Shown here piece by piece: positions 1 to 8,659 of a stretch of DNA of 25,000 bases. A program made the translations under genes and the position numbers. The notes beneath the pieces were generated by a model. That model ran no database searches and was not told the DNA's origin. It saw nothing but the letters and a program-made list of their open reading frames with translations. The stretch covers positions 16,252,806 to 16,277,805 of the forward strand of contig NC_135567.1 of the NCBI RefSeq assembly GCF_964340395.1. Reading direction: 5' to 3'. The first letter of the stretch is position 1. Each line of letters opens with the position of its first letter. The stretch comes from Glandiceps talaboti. Lineage: Eukaryota > Hemichordata > Enteropneusta > Spengelidae.

Positions 1-560
1 ACAACTTCGCAATGGAATTAAGACTGTTACATAACAGTTAATGAATACACCGACATCCTACACTTTCTTCGTATTGAATATTTTTAACTGTCTTCCCCGA
101 CTCTGTCTAAAGCAATTATGTTGATTATTAATATTTCTTTTCTTGAGCTAGACTTAGCACTTTCAATTATTATTCAGATCAATGTTCAATTAATGCAAAC
201 TATTATCCTAACTTCAGCGTCGACGAAAACATTGCACTATTGTAATGGAATGATTAGAAGAGCGAACGTGAAGTAAACTGGGGTTTCTGTCTGTCTTTAT
301 TTCGCTGAAACATAAAATATGAAAATTATGAATTAGTATAAAATATATTCTGGGATAAGTAGGCAATAACGGAATAAGCCTACACTGTTAGGTTATTCAC
401 CAAGACGATCGATATGTCCATAACTGTTGTGTTTCATCTCATGGCATTCTTTATTTGGTCGTCTAACTCATTCAATATCTTACAAATACTGGTCATTTGG
501 AGAAGCTTTGTAAATGAATTAGTGGCATGAGGAATGACTGCATGTCGTCACATACTGTAT
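1..560. other. AT-rich flank, nothing recognised
   Basis: There is no coding-like frame, RNA gene or repeat that I can identify. The only possibly meaningful elements are the candidate AATAAA signals on the minus strand, which may end the upstream gene. Confidence 0.4.
450..455 (-). terminator. Possible polyadenylation signal AATAAA for the surface-protein gene
   Basis: The minus strand has AATAAA here, about 530 nt after the stop codon. Another AATAAA is at 296-301. I saw no AATAAA or ATTAAA closer to the stop. If this signal is used, the 3' UTR would contain the whole 693-930 microsatellite. The motif is short and could be chance. Confidence 0.25.
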
Positions 561-679
561 TCATAATCGCACTGTATTCATAGTATCATTAAATAAAATA
601 AGGCAAATATTAAATACAATTCTTAAATCAATGTGGACTAACATGCCTACACAAATACTCGCACATGTATATATATTTA

Positions 680-930
680 GAGAGAGAGAGAGACATACAT
701 ACATACATACATACATACATACATACATACATACATACATACATTCAAACACACACGCGCACGCACGCTCGCACGCGCGCATGCGTACGTACGTACATAC
801 ATACATACATACATACATACATACATACATACATACATACATACATACATACATGCATGCATGCATGCATGCATGCATACATACATACATACATACATAC
901 ATACATACATACATACATACATACATACAC
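680..930. repeat. TACA tetranucleotide microsatellite with GA, CG-rich and TGCA segments
   Basis: A short (GA)n run at about 680-693 is followed by (CATA)n. It is interrupted by a CA/CG-rich stretch (about 748-785), GTAC repeats (about 785-797) and a TGCA block (about 852-878). Apart from the break around TTCAAAC it is an almost strict pyrimidine-purine alternation. It lies 54 nt past the stop codon of the minus-strand gene, so it may be transcribed as UGUA repeats in its 3' UTR. ORFs over it (Tyr-Val-Cys-Met or Thr-Tyr-Ile-His periodic peptides) are artefacts. Confidence 0.95.
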
Positions 931-983
931 AAGCACTCTAAAACGCAGAAAAACAAGTTAACACTGACTGACCTTGTGCACGT

Positions 984-1069
984 TTAGACGGCGTTATTGA
1001 ACAATGTAATAACGAAAGCACCAATCAATGTCGAGATACCTATGGTGATACTTGTAGCACCACCGCCAT
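984..1069 (-). CDS. Exon 6: C-terminal GPI-signal-like tail and stop
   Basis: The exon has 86 coding nt. The acceptor is TCTTGTTCCAG, and translation in phase 1 continues the repeat frame to TAA at 984-986. It encodes DGGGATS, then a hydrophobic stretch (ITIGISTLIGAFVITLF) and the last residues NNAV. Small residues followed by a spacer and a hydrophobic C-terminus with no charged cytoplasmic tail is the usual pattern of a GPI-attachment signal. A single-pass membrane segment with a four-residue tail is the alternative. Confidence 0.75.
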
Positions 1070-1946
1070 CTGGAACAAGACATGAGTATTTACTGAACGT
1101 TCAGATTTAATTAAAAGTAAACTTACGAAATTGTGTTTTCTAATAACAACTATGTAATCTGTGTACAAAACTCATGATATAAGATGCCCACTTTGGCATA
1201 ATTACATGAGATGATGAAAAAATAAATTTCACGTGGTATTACATAGTAGAAATATACCCATGTCATGTTATTATATCCTGAAAATCTCGGTTAACTGAAC
1301 CTATAAAAATTGGATTTAGTGAGATATTTTACCTGGGCAAGACTTCTTTCCGGCCTGGCCAGCTGACGAACCAAACGCAATGCAGACGTCGTTGTCGGTA
1401 GTCGAACCTACTGAAGTGGTTAGTACAGAACACAGGTGGGTGTAAGCAGCGCAGTTTGTAGCATCTAACTGTGGTGATGCCACTAGAGCCGCTATTGATG
1501 TTTCAGTTGCAGTGGCTGTTTTGGTTCCAGTCACAGCAATTTCAGTCTTAGTAGTGGCATCTTCGTAATTACCATTGTTGGAGAAATAGAGTTTGACGTC
1601 AGTTACTGCAGCACCACCACTAGATTGGGTTAGAGCAACTGTAAATGTGATATCAGTACCAGCTGTTGTCGTGTACTCAATATTTGCCGGGTCACTTGGG
1701 GTTGTTATAGTCAGAGACAAAGCAGCTACATTAGCTATAAATAAAAGAGATTTAGATCATTATATTTTAATTGATCACACATTCCTGAAGAAAAAAAACT
1801 AAGTGTTATTTATATAATGTAAAGTAACGCACACTCTTTAGATTGCAATACCAACCTTGAAAATGTGCATCCATCCATTGATCCATCATTTGTATACCAA
1901 CTTACATACTTACCAACCAACGTAAACATATGTACCTCAGTACTCA

Positions 1947-1978
<32 letters not shown>

Positions 1979-2125
1979 CATACATACATACATACATACA
2001 TACATACATGCACGCACACATACATACATACATACATACATACATACATACATACATACATACATACATACACACACAAACACATACATACATACATACA
2101 TACATACATACATACATACATACAT

Positions 2126-2162
<37 letters not shown>

Positions 2163-3312
2163 TACATACATACATACATACATACCTGTCTGCCTGTTTG
2201 CGTACATACGTACGTACGTACGTACACACTTACCTTCATGAATATATAGTGACTATTTGTTTATAACGTTTCACGTGTAGTTGCCACTGCATAAATATTT
2301 GAATATATATGATTGGAAAGTGTACTGAATGCGACAAAAAGTTTGGTTATCATCAAAGAGTTGTTTAATATCATGATGAAACAAAACATTGATTAGTCAT
2401 TTCACTATGTTGAATATTTGAAGAAGAAAAAAAAAAATTTCCAATATGAAAATGCAGCATATGTGTAACATTACTTTCTTCAAATTTTTAAACTTTCAAA
2501 TGTTTAACTAAAAGTTGGTAAAAGTGAGATATCTTACCTGGGCAAGACTTCTTTCCGGCCAGGCCAGATGTCGAACCAAATGCAATGCAGATGTCATTGT
2601 CGGTAGTCGAACCTACTGAAGTGGTTAGTAAAGCACACAGATGGGTGTAGGCATCACAGTTTGCAGCATCTAACTGCGGTGATGCCGATAGACCGGTTAT
2701 TGATGTATCAGTTGCAGTGGCTGTTTTGGTTCCAGTCACAGTAATTTCAGTCTTAGTAGTGGCATCTTCGTAATTACCATTGTTGGAGAAATAGAGTTTG
2801 ACGTCAGTTACTGCAGCACCACCACTAGATTGGGTTAGAGCAACTGTAAATGTGATATCAGTACCAGCTGTTGTCGTGTACTCAATATTTGCCGGGTCAC
2901 TTGGGTCAGTTATAGTCAGAGACGAAGCAGCTACATCTGTAAATAAAAGAGATTTAGATCATTATATTTTAATTGATCACACATTCCTGAAGAAAAAAAA
3001 CTAAGTGTTATTTATATAATGTAAAGTAACGCACACTCTTTAGATTGCAATACCAACCTTGAAAATGTGCATCCATCCATTGATCCATCATTTGTATACC
3101 AACTTACATACTTACCAACCAACGTAAACATATGTACCTCAGTACTCATACATACATACATACATACATACATACATACATACATACATACATACATACA
3201 TACATACACGCACGCACACATACATACATACATACATACATACATACATACATACATACATACATACATACACACACAAACACATACATACATAATACAT
3301 ACATACATACAT

Positions 3313-3352
<40 letters not shown>

Positions 3353-5117
3353 ACATACATACATACATACATACATACATACATACATACATACATACAT
3401 ACATACATACATACATACATACCCGTCTGCCTGTTTGCGTACATACGTACGTACGTACGTACACACTTACCTTCATGAATATATAGTGACTATTTGTTTA
3501 TAACGTTTCACGTGTAGTTGCCACTGCATAAATATTTGAATATATATGATTGGAAAGTGTACTGAATGCGACAAAAAGTTTGGTTATCATCAAAGAGTTG
3601 TTTAATATCATGATGAAACAAAACATTGATTAGTCATTTCACTATGTTGAATATTTGAAGAAAAAAAAAAATTCCAATATGAAAATGCAGCATATGTGTA
3701 ACATTACTTTCTTCAAATTTTTAAACTTTCAAATGTCTAACTAAAAGTTGGTAAAAGTGAGATATCTTACCTGGGCAAGACTTCTTTCCGGCCAGGCCAG
3801 ATGTCGAACCAAATGCAATGCAGATGTCATTGTCGGTAGTCGAACCTACTGAAGTGGTTAGTAAAGCACACAGATGGGTGTAGGCATCACAGTTTGCAGC
3901 ATCTAACTGCGGTGATGCCGATAGACCGGTTATTGATGTAGCAGTTGCAGTGGCTGTTTTGGTTCCAGTCACGGTAATTTCAGTCTTAGTAGTGGCATCT
4001 TCGTAATTACCATTGTTGGAGAAATAGAGTGTGACGTCAGTTACTGCAGCACCACCACTAGATTGGGTTAGAGCAACTGTAAATGTGATATCAGTACCAG
4101 CTGTTGTCGTGTACTCAATATTTGCCGGGTCACTTGGGGTTGTTATAGTCAGAGACGAAGCAGCTACATCTGGTAAAATAAGATAAAGTAAAACATAATA
4201 AATTGAGGTTATATATCAATTATGTACACACATTAAGAAAACATGATTTTTCCGATGTGAGTTAGAATATGTGACAATGTTTAGCTGGTAACCACTGGGA
4301 AAAGACGTTTAGTATAATATACCGATATACTGACAAGAATGGTTGTGAATGGCAAATCAACCATGAACACATATTGATTTTTTAAAGATAATGCGCATGA
4401 TTTCCAAATTTAAAAAAAAATCAAATGCTCTCTAACATATAGTAAAATGTACATGTACAACTGTCACATCTGTGGCAATGACTCGTATGGTATTGTTATT
4501 TTATCGTTAAGTGAGTGTGAATCAGACATTTTTGTTGTAGAAAATGTAAATTATTTAATATTTAGAATACGATCGTAAAATATTCATTCGATGAAAAGCT
4601 ACGTTTGGTCCCTTACCTTGAGCTGTACATGGACTAATGACAGAAATCATAACGATCCATACGACAAACCCTCTGACAATTAGCCTGAAAACGAAGAGAA
4701 ACATAGTAAAATTGTTAGTGAACATTTGAACGATCGCGTACTTGTTCATTTATATTGGTTTAACAAAACAAGCTATACAAACATTCACTTAAGAAAAACC
4801 TGGATTAAAAAATTAGAAAATTGCATTAATAGTTTTTAAAATGTAAGTGTTCTAAATTTCGGAACGCTACATTTTGGCCAGCTCATTGAGCACAATTATA
4901 CAGACACCTTTGTTTAAGATTTCGCAATAAAGCAACGCACTGTCTGCGTTTGACAAATTTGGAATGTAACTTTGGAGTAAAAAACAGCGACCACGACATT
5001 GTGAGTTTTACAAATCTACCCTTTCTATATCCTTGATTGTCATTATCCGCGTTAACGACACAAAAACACAGGTTGAAATATTTAAAAGGTAGTGAGTATG
5101 TGGAATTACCTTTCCAT
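984..5117 (-). CDS. Predicted secreted, GPI-anchored protein with three tandem 4-Cys repeats (six exons)
   Basis: Spliced coding model, join of 5110-5117, 4617-4684, 3771-4169, 2538-2936, 1333-1734 and 984-1069 read on the minus strand; 1362 nt, 453 residues plus TAA. Order: signal peptide (residues 1-25, ending CTAQ), three repeats of 133, 133 and 134 residues, then a 28-residue tail starting at a DGGGATS segment, followed by about 17 hydrophobic residues ending at LFNNAV. Every intron is GT-AG, and all introns after the signal peptide are phase 1, so repeat exons can be gained or lost without a frameshift. Each repeat starts with a Thr/Ser-rich part that looks like beta-sandwich strands (VAAxSLTIT, ITFTVALTQ, LYFSNNGNYEDA), followed by a part with four cysteines (NCxAYTHLC, DxCIAFG, KKSCPG). 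I see no N-X-S/T sequon in the repeats, although Thr and Ser are abundant. The termini suggest export through the ER and a GPI link at the cell surface. The family is not recognised. An Ig-like or CARDB-like fold is only a guess. The gene model is well supported; the function is unknown. Confidence 0.85.
1333..1734 (-). CDS. Exon 5: repeat domain 3 (134 aa, most divergent C-terminal half)
   Basis: The exon is 402 nt, phase 1-1. The acceptor is TTTATTTATAG, shifted so that the domain begins ANVAALSLT, one codon longer than its sisters. The donor is CCCAG|GTAAAA. All four cysteines are kept, but the second half carries many substitutions (for example SIAALVASPQ, NCAAYTHLCSVL, DVCIAFGSSAGQAG). 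The first half matches exons 3 and 4 almost exactly. It is the oldest separate copy, partly overwritten by the recent duplication. Confidence 0.85.
1944..2226. repeat. TACA microsatellite in the intron between repeat exons 4 and 5
   Basis: (CATA)n carries interruptions TGCACGCACACA, CACACACAAACACA and a pure CA run, and ends in a short unique spacer plus (CGTA)n. The interruption pattern is shared with the array at 3147-3462, showing common descent by duplication with later length change. Confidence 0.95.
2538..2936 (-). CDS. Exon 4: repeat domain 2 (133 aa)
   Basis: The exon is 399 nt, phase 1-1, with acceptor TTTATTTACAG and donor CCCAG|GTAAGA. It encodes the same domain as exon 3, with ITDPSD, DVKLYF and ATATDTSI as the local variants. 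The N-terminal part is nearly identical to exon 5. The C-terminal part is nearly identical to exon 3 and clearly different from exon 5, so the exon looks like a hybrid made by recombination inside the exon. Confidence 0.85.
3147..3462. repeat. TACA microsatellite in the intron between repeat exons 3 and 4
   Basis: This is the paralogous array of 1944-2226, with the same flanks (GTACCTCAGTACTCATACA on one side, CTGCCTGTTTGCGTACATACG on the other) and the same inner interruptions. It is about 30 nt longer and carries a one-base slip (CATAATACATA) near 3290. Confidence 0.95.
3771..4169 (-). CDS. Exon 3: repeat domain 1 (133 aa)
   Basis: The exon is 399 nt, phase 1-1. The acceptor TTTTACCAG precedes ATGTAGCTGC and the donor is CCCAG|GTAAGA. 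It begins DVAASSLTIT and ends KKSCPG. Its four Cys lie in NCDAYTHLC, DICIAFG and KKSCPG. By eye it differs from exon 4 at only about six nucleotides, giving three residue changes: T for D in ITTPSD, T for K in DVTLYF, and A for D in ATATATSI. Its upstream intron is unrelated to the other repeat introns, which marks the outer edge of the recent duplication. Confidence 0.85.
4170..4616 (-). other. Intron 2 of the surface-protein gene
   Basis: Donor GTAAGG follows exon 2 and acceptor TTTTACCAG precedes exon 3. It contains AT-rich sequence without a microsatellite and does not resemble the two introns between repeats. Confidence 0.7.
4617..4684 (-). CDS. Exon 2: hydrophobic core of the signal peptide
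   Basis: This is a 68-nt exon. The acceptor on the minus strand is a pyrimidine-rich TTCTCTTCGTTTTCAG, and the donor is CAAG|GTAAGG. It encodes LIVRGFVVWIVMISVISP, then CTAQ, and leaves one nucleotide (phase 1). The hydrophobic stretch with a small-residue C-terminal part (CTAQ) reads as an n-h-c signal peptide with cleavage near TAQ. The Gly or Asp codon that follows is split over the junction. Confidence 0.8.
4685..5109 (-). other. Intron 1 of the surface-protein gene
   Basis: Donor GTAATT follows the eight-nucleotide coding start and acceptor CGTTTTCAG precedes exon 2. The 425 nt between hold nothing else recognised. A 90-residue frame crossing 4883-5155 is not coding-like. Confidence 0.65.
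5110..5117 (-). CDS. Coding part of exon 1 (start codon, 8 nt)
   Basis: The minus strand reads GCC-ATGG-AAAG followed by GTAATT. The start has a good Kozak context (GCCATGG). The 8 coding nucleotides ATGGAAAG end at a donor, and the partial codon AG joins the first G of exon 2 to give Arg. The result, Met-Glu-Arg followed by a hydrophobic run, is a typical signal-peptide start. The alternative is an unspliced start at an upstream Met of the exon 2 frame (MFLFVFRLIV). I prefer the spliced form because of the acceptor at 4685-4687 and the promoter located just upstream of this ATG. Confidence 0.75.
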
Positions 5118-5153
5118 GGCGAGATCGTTTGTGTAGGCACAGCAGAAGTCGAC

Positions 5154-5229
5154 AACTGATAATTGATAATCCGGAAAAGTTATATACAGTTTGTTGCGCA
5201 GGGCATTCATGTTAAATTGCGTCAATTGG
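5154..5229 (-). promoter_or_regulatory. Core promoter: CCAAT box, TATA box and initiator
   Basis: Read on the minus strand. TATATAA is at 5186-5180. An initiator TCAGTT is at 5159-5154, with its A at 5157, 29 nt after the first T of the TATA box. CCAAT is at 5229-5225, about 70 nt upstream of that A. A second CCAAT lies at 5278-5274. The predicted 5' UTR is about 40 nt, ending at the ATG at 5117. The spacing matches textbook TATA-Inr promoters and independently supports the exon 1 choice. A TTCTAGAA palindrome at 5260-5267 resembles half of a heat-shock element, but alone it is weak evidence. Confidence 0.65.
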
Positions 5230-5799
5230 TTCGAAACATTTCGGTCGATACCATTCCGTTTCTAGAAAGAACTCATTGGCTTTTACCATGTATCAATTAT
5301 AAGTGACAGTTGTCAATAGAACAAACAAACACTATTTATTGTGGCAATAATCTGATTCTTGAAGTACGCCAAAAAAATGGACAATCATGTATTTATTAAT
5401 TTTCATGTGAGAAAAAAGTGTACACGTAGAAAGTATCAAATAATCCGAAAATATCAATATTCCCATCACTGCCTCTCATCGTATGTCTTCATTTTGTGTT
5501 TCCTTGTCACTGTCCCCGCGCCATCTTCATCCGACAGCTTTCCATTTTTGTCATATTGTAACATTATCTAGTTTCTCTAGCTTGCCTATAGGAGAAGTGG
5601 GTTGTGTCTGAATATAAATCATCTATACATAAAGTAGTGTATCATGTATTGATTTATATATATATATATATATATCTATTTATACAATGTTGGGGTTGAA
5701 ATGAGTTGTACCAGTGCGAGATGTCGTCAATAAGTAGCTACAGCTTAAGTGTATTCTTTTACGTGGTATGATTTACAAACACCAATATACACAAACTAT
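5230..5799. other. Upstream intergenic region, with a short TA run
   Basis: It contains a second CCAAT at 5274-5278 (minus) and a (TA)n run at about 5654-5675. No coding or RNA feature is supported. The sequence between the promoter and repeat copy A appears unique within this window. Confidence 0.4.
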
Positions 5800-6754
5800 A
5801 TTCTGAAAGAAATGTATTTATGATGGTAAATTTTTCATACTTAGCGTACCTGGTACATATCAAGATTTGGATTTACTTCCCCAAATTTCAAGAGAGTGTT
5901 TGACACAGGCTGGAACTTTGTTTGTCTTCTGAAAGAATTTTTTTATGATGGTTGATTTTCCCTGGTACACAGTCATCAAGATTTATTTTTCCCCACAAAA
6001 TTTCAAGTGTGTGCTGCTTTTCAATAGTTTACACAATATAACGTCAGTTGATACAAATTACCTTTACCATCTACACAATATGAAGACCACGAATTTCCAT
6101 GTTTTAAAAAATATAAATACATGTTAATAATATTATGTTGATAATTGTCAGGATTTTATTCGTTCACTGTCACAACAGAAATATTGCGGAGTCGATTAAA
6201 ACGTAGAGAAAAATGTGTGAATATGCAACTGCATTGATTAATTTTGACTGCATACCACTCGTGTCGATAGACAGTTAATTTACGAGTGTTGGATTTCAGC
6301 TTTGAAACGGTAATACAAAGATCAGTGTTAAACGATTTCCCATTAAACGTAAATGTTGAACTGTTTCAATGTATGCCGACCTGTTTCAATGTCTGCCGAA
6401 CTGTAATATATGCAGAATTAAATTTGAATAGCAACTTACATTCTACCATCTTTTAATTTACCTAGTCAACCACTGAATGTTTTATCATACATCCCTCCTT
6501 GTAGAAAAAAGTAAATAGAATTGCACAACATACATTTACATTTACATTTACATTTACATGTACATGTACATGTACATGTTTGACATTCTCGCCATCTGTA
6601 ATAGCGTATTACCTCATGCTGGAGGGCCAAAATAGAACAAGAACGTAGACTTATTCTCACACGCACCTATAGTACTACATGTGTAGCATGGAACGAAAGT
6701 TGTTGCAGGGACTCTAGATGTATGTTAAACCTATGGAAAATGAAGACTACCACA
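5800..6754 (+). repeat. Repeat family 1, copy A
   Basis: It shares a long ordered series of blocks with copies B and C. These include two ~126-bp subunits starting at CTGAAAGAA (5801 and about 5926), the segment with TGCATACCACTCGTGT, TTTCCCATTAAACGTAAATG, CATACATCCCTCCTTGTAG, the TACAT-rich hexamer tract (6531-6580), CCTCATGCT, GAGGGCCAAAATAGAACAAG, and the end at an ATG/GTG array. No reading frame is kept between copies, so the family is non-coding. The transposon class is not known. Confidence 0.85.
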
Positions 6755-7252
6755 ATGATGTTGATGGTGGTGGCGGCGGCGGTGAGATGATGATGGTGGT
6801 GGTGGTGATGGTGGTGGTGGTGATGATGATGGTGAGATGATGATCATGACTTTGTTGTTGTTGACGGTGGTGGTGGTGGTTGTGGTGATGATGATGATCG
6901 TGGTGGTGGTGGTGGTGGTGGTAGTGATGATCATGATGATGATAATGATGGTGGTGATGGTGGTATTGGTGATGGTGATGATGATGATGGTGGTGGTGAT
7001 TATGGTGGGGCTGGTGGTGTTGATGATGATGATGGTGATGATGATGATGATGATGATATGATAGTGATTGTGGTGGTGGTGGTGGTCATGGTGATGATGA
7101 TAATGATGATGATGGTGGTGGTGGTGGTGTTGGTGGTGGTGATGATGATGATAGTGATCATGGTGGTGGTGGTGGTGGTGATGATGACGATGATGATTGT
7201 GGTGGTGGTGATGGTGATGATGATAATGTTGATGATGGTGATGGTGGTAGAG

Positions 7253-7285
<33 letters not shown>

Positions 7286-7354
7286 ATGGTGATGGTGGTT
7301 GTGGTGATGGTTATGATGATGATGGTAGTGATGGTGATTATGATGATGGTGGTA
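6755..7354 (+). repeat. ATG/GTG trinucleotide array (array A)
   Basis: About 600 bp of mixed GAT, GGT, GCG and occasional ATC or GTT triplets, with G, A and T on the plus strand and almost no C. It begins right after the copy A border ACTACCACAATGATG. ORFs on both strands (Ile/Thr-rich or Met/Val-rich) only reflect the triplets. Confidence 0.95.
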
Positions 7355-8320
7355 GTTCTAGTACAGACCAACGATAAATGACGCATCAATTGGAATCTAG
7401 CTATAGTATAAGAGATATGATATGGCAACGACGGACTCATACGATCTGCCAAAATCAAAACTAAAGGTGGACAAACTTTACATCGTCCAATTAATAAATT
7501 GTATCACAGGGCACTCAGGAACCATGTGACAAACAAAACAAAACAAAACAAATTAAAACAAAACAAAACAAACAAATAAATAAATAAACTATCAAATAAA
7601 TGACAAATGAACAAACAAACGAACGAGAAGTATAGGGACAAATAAAATAATTAAATAAACCAGCAAATAAACAGATACTCACGGGGGTATACCTAGATAC
7701 ATTTTTTGTACGCATCACTATACAAAAACACAAGGGTTCACTCTAGGTCTTTCTCTGTCCCTCTTTACAAGCCTCAAAAAACACCCAAATCAATCTTAAA
7801 TGACAATAAACACTCAGTATCCATAATTTACAGGACTCTGGCCTCTCGATTCAGCTAAAATTTTACCTTCCATCGCACATGGACTACAAATTTGGGTGAT
7901 TTAAAAATAAATTTCCACCATCTCCATTGGAGTATTCATATGTGTTAATTATCGACAACATCGTGGTATATGAATTCAGTTTGTCGAAAATTGCATGGTC
8001 AAAGGAGGTCAGCTTCAATTTCCGGGTCAAATCAGTCGTTTTCTACTGAAAATTCTTGAACGGACTGTTACACACTGATCCTACTAAATTTACTTACCAT
8101 GGTTATGTAATACACATAAAAATCCACCTTTTTGTGAAATTTGTAAACTTTCTGGTCGGTATTAATGAAACTTTGAGCAAAAAACGGGTCGAAATTTCAG
8201 GGCCTCAAGTATGCGTCCCGAATTCGTCGGAAAATCGGTATTCCTAAATGTAATTCAAAAAATGTATTTTGCTGGCACGAACGAAGAAATGTCAGTTGAG
8301 GTTTAGGCATTTACAGTATC
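7355..8320. other. Low-repeat stretch with an AAAAC/AAAT tract
   Basis: A run of AAAAC units (about 7529-7580) grades into AAAT and AAAC units to about 7675. The rest is AT-rich single-copy-looking sequence. No ORF has a convincing composition. The region just before 8325 could be the upstream region of the candidate exon there. Confidence 0.5.
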
Positions 8321-8324
8321 TAAA

Positions 8325-8379
8325 ATGGTGGACTCTAGTGAAAGTTACGGCAAGTTGAAAATACCCAAAAATAATGCCG
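8325..8379 (+). CDS. Candidate isolated first coding exon (18 codons plus one base)
   Basis: TAAAATGG is a good start context and is followed by an open frame beginning MVDSSESYGKLKIPKNNA. It ends at CCG|GTGAGT, a near-consensus donor, with a stop in all likelihood soon after if unspliced. The residue mix is protein-like (Ser, Lys, Gly, Asp, Asn) and unlike the nearby low-complexity frames. No partner exon was found downstream in the window and there is no homology evidence, so chance is quite possible. Confidence 0.25.
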
Positions 8380-8659
8380 GTGAGTAGCCATTCAAAGTGT
8401 AACGGTCGCGATCTGAAGGATAGATTGTATGCAAATTAGGGTGTTGCGGACTGGCTGATTATGTAGAAAGGGTGCAGAATTTGGATTTGAAGTTTACAAC
8501 CCTGTTCTGAACAAACATTTGTCATTTTGGTGCACAATGCGTAGAATTATGACTTTAGCACATATTACATAGCTTGCTTGACGTCAATAGTGTCTTTTGA
8601 AAAGTGGCAGATTACTTAAAGTCTTGTGGACTGATTTTCAATATGGCGGCTGTCACAAT

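Larger units (their letters stand above)
1333..3770. repeat. Tandem duplication of exon plus intron (two units of ~1.2 kb)
   Basis: Unit 1 (1333-2537) and unit 2 (2538-3770) each contain one repeat exon and the intron upstream of it in gene orientation. The introns (803 and 834 nt) are nearly identical outside their microsatellites. They share for example AAGTGTTATTTATATAATG, the stretch around ATCCATCCATTGATCC, and a poly-A run near 2423 and 3660. The length difference comes mostly from the microsatellite. Exon 3 (3771-4169) is a third copy of the exon without this intron. Confidence 0.9.

Noticed and set aside
561-987. Tyr-Val-Cys-Met and Thr-Tyr-Ile-His periodic frames (also over 1810-2266 and 3012-3503)
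   Set aside because: A four-base repeat read in triplets gives a four-residue periodic peptide in all frames. Two of the arrays lie in introns of the predicted gene.
1593-1802. Plus-strand frame of 69 codons, repeated at 2798-3004
   Set aside because: It is antisense to repeat exons 5 and 4. Its repetition only reflects the exon duplication.
4555-4749. Unspliced 64-codon reading around the signal-peptide exon
   Set aside because: A clear acceptor (CGTTTTCAG) and donor (CAAG|GTAAGG) cut the frame at 4684 and 4617, and the spliced form agrees with the promoter position.
4883-5155. 90-codon minus-strand frame overlapping exon 1
   Set aside because: It is in a different frame from the signal-peptide exon, runs through the predicted donor into intron sequence, and has no recognisable features.
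5260-5267. TTCTAGAA as a heat-shock element upstream of the gene
   Set aside because: Only two inverted pentamers are present, while functional elements usually have three or more. The motif is expected by chance in AT-rich DNA.
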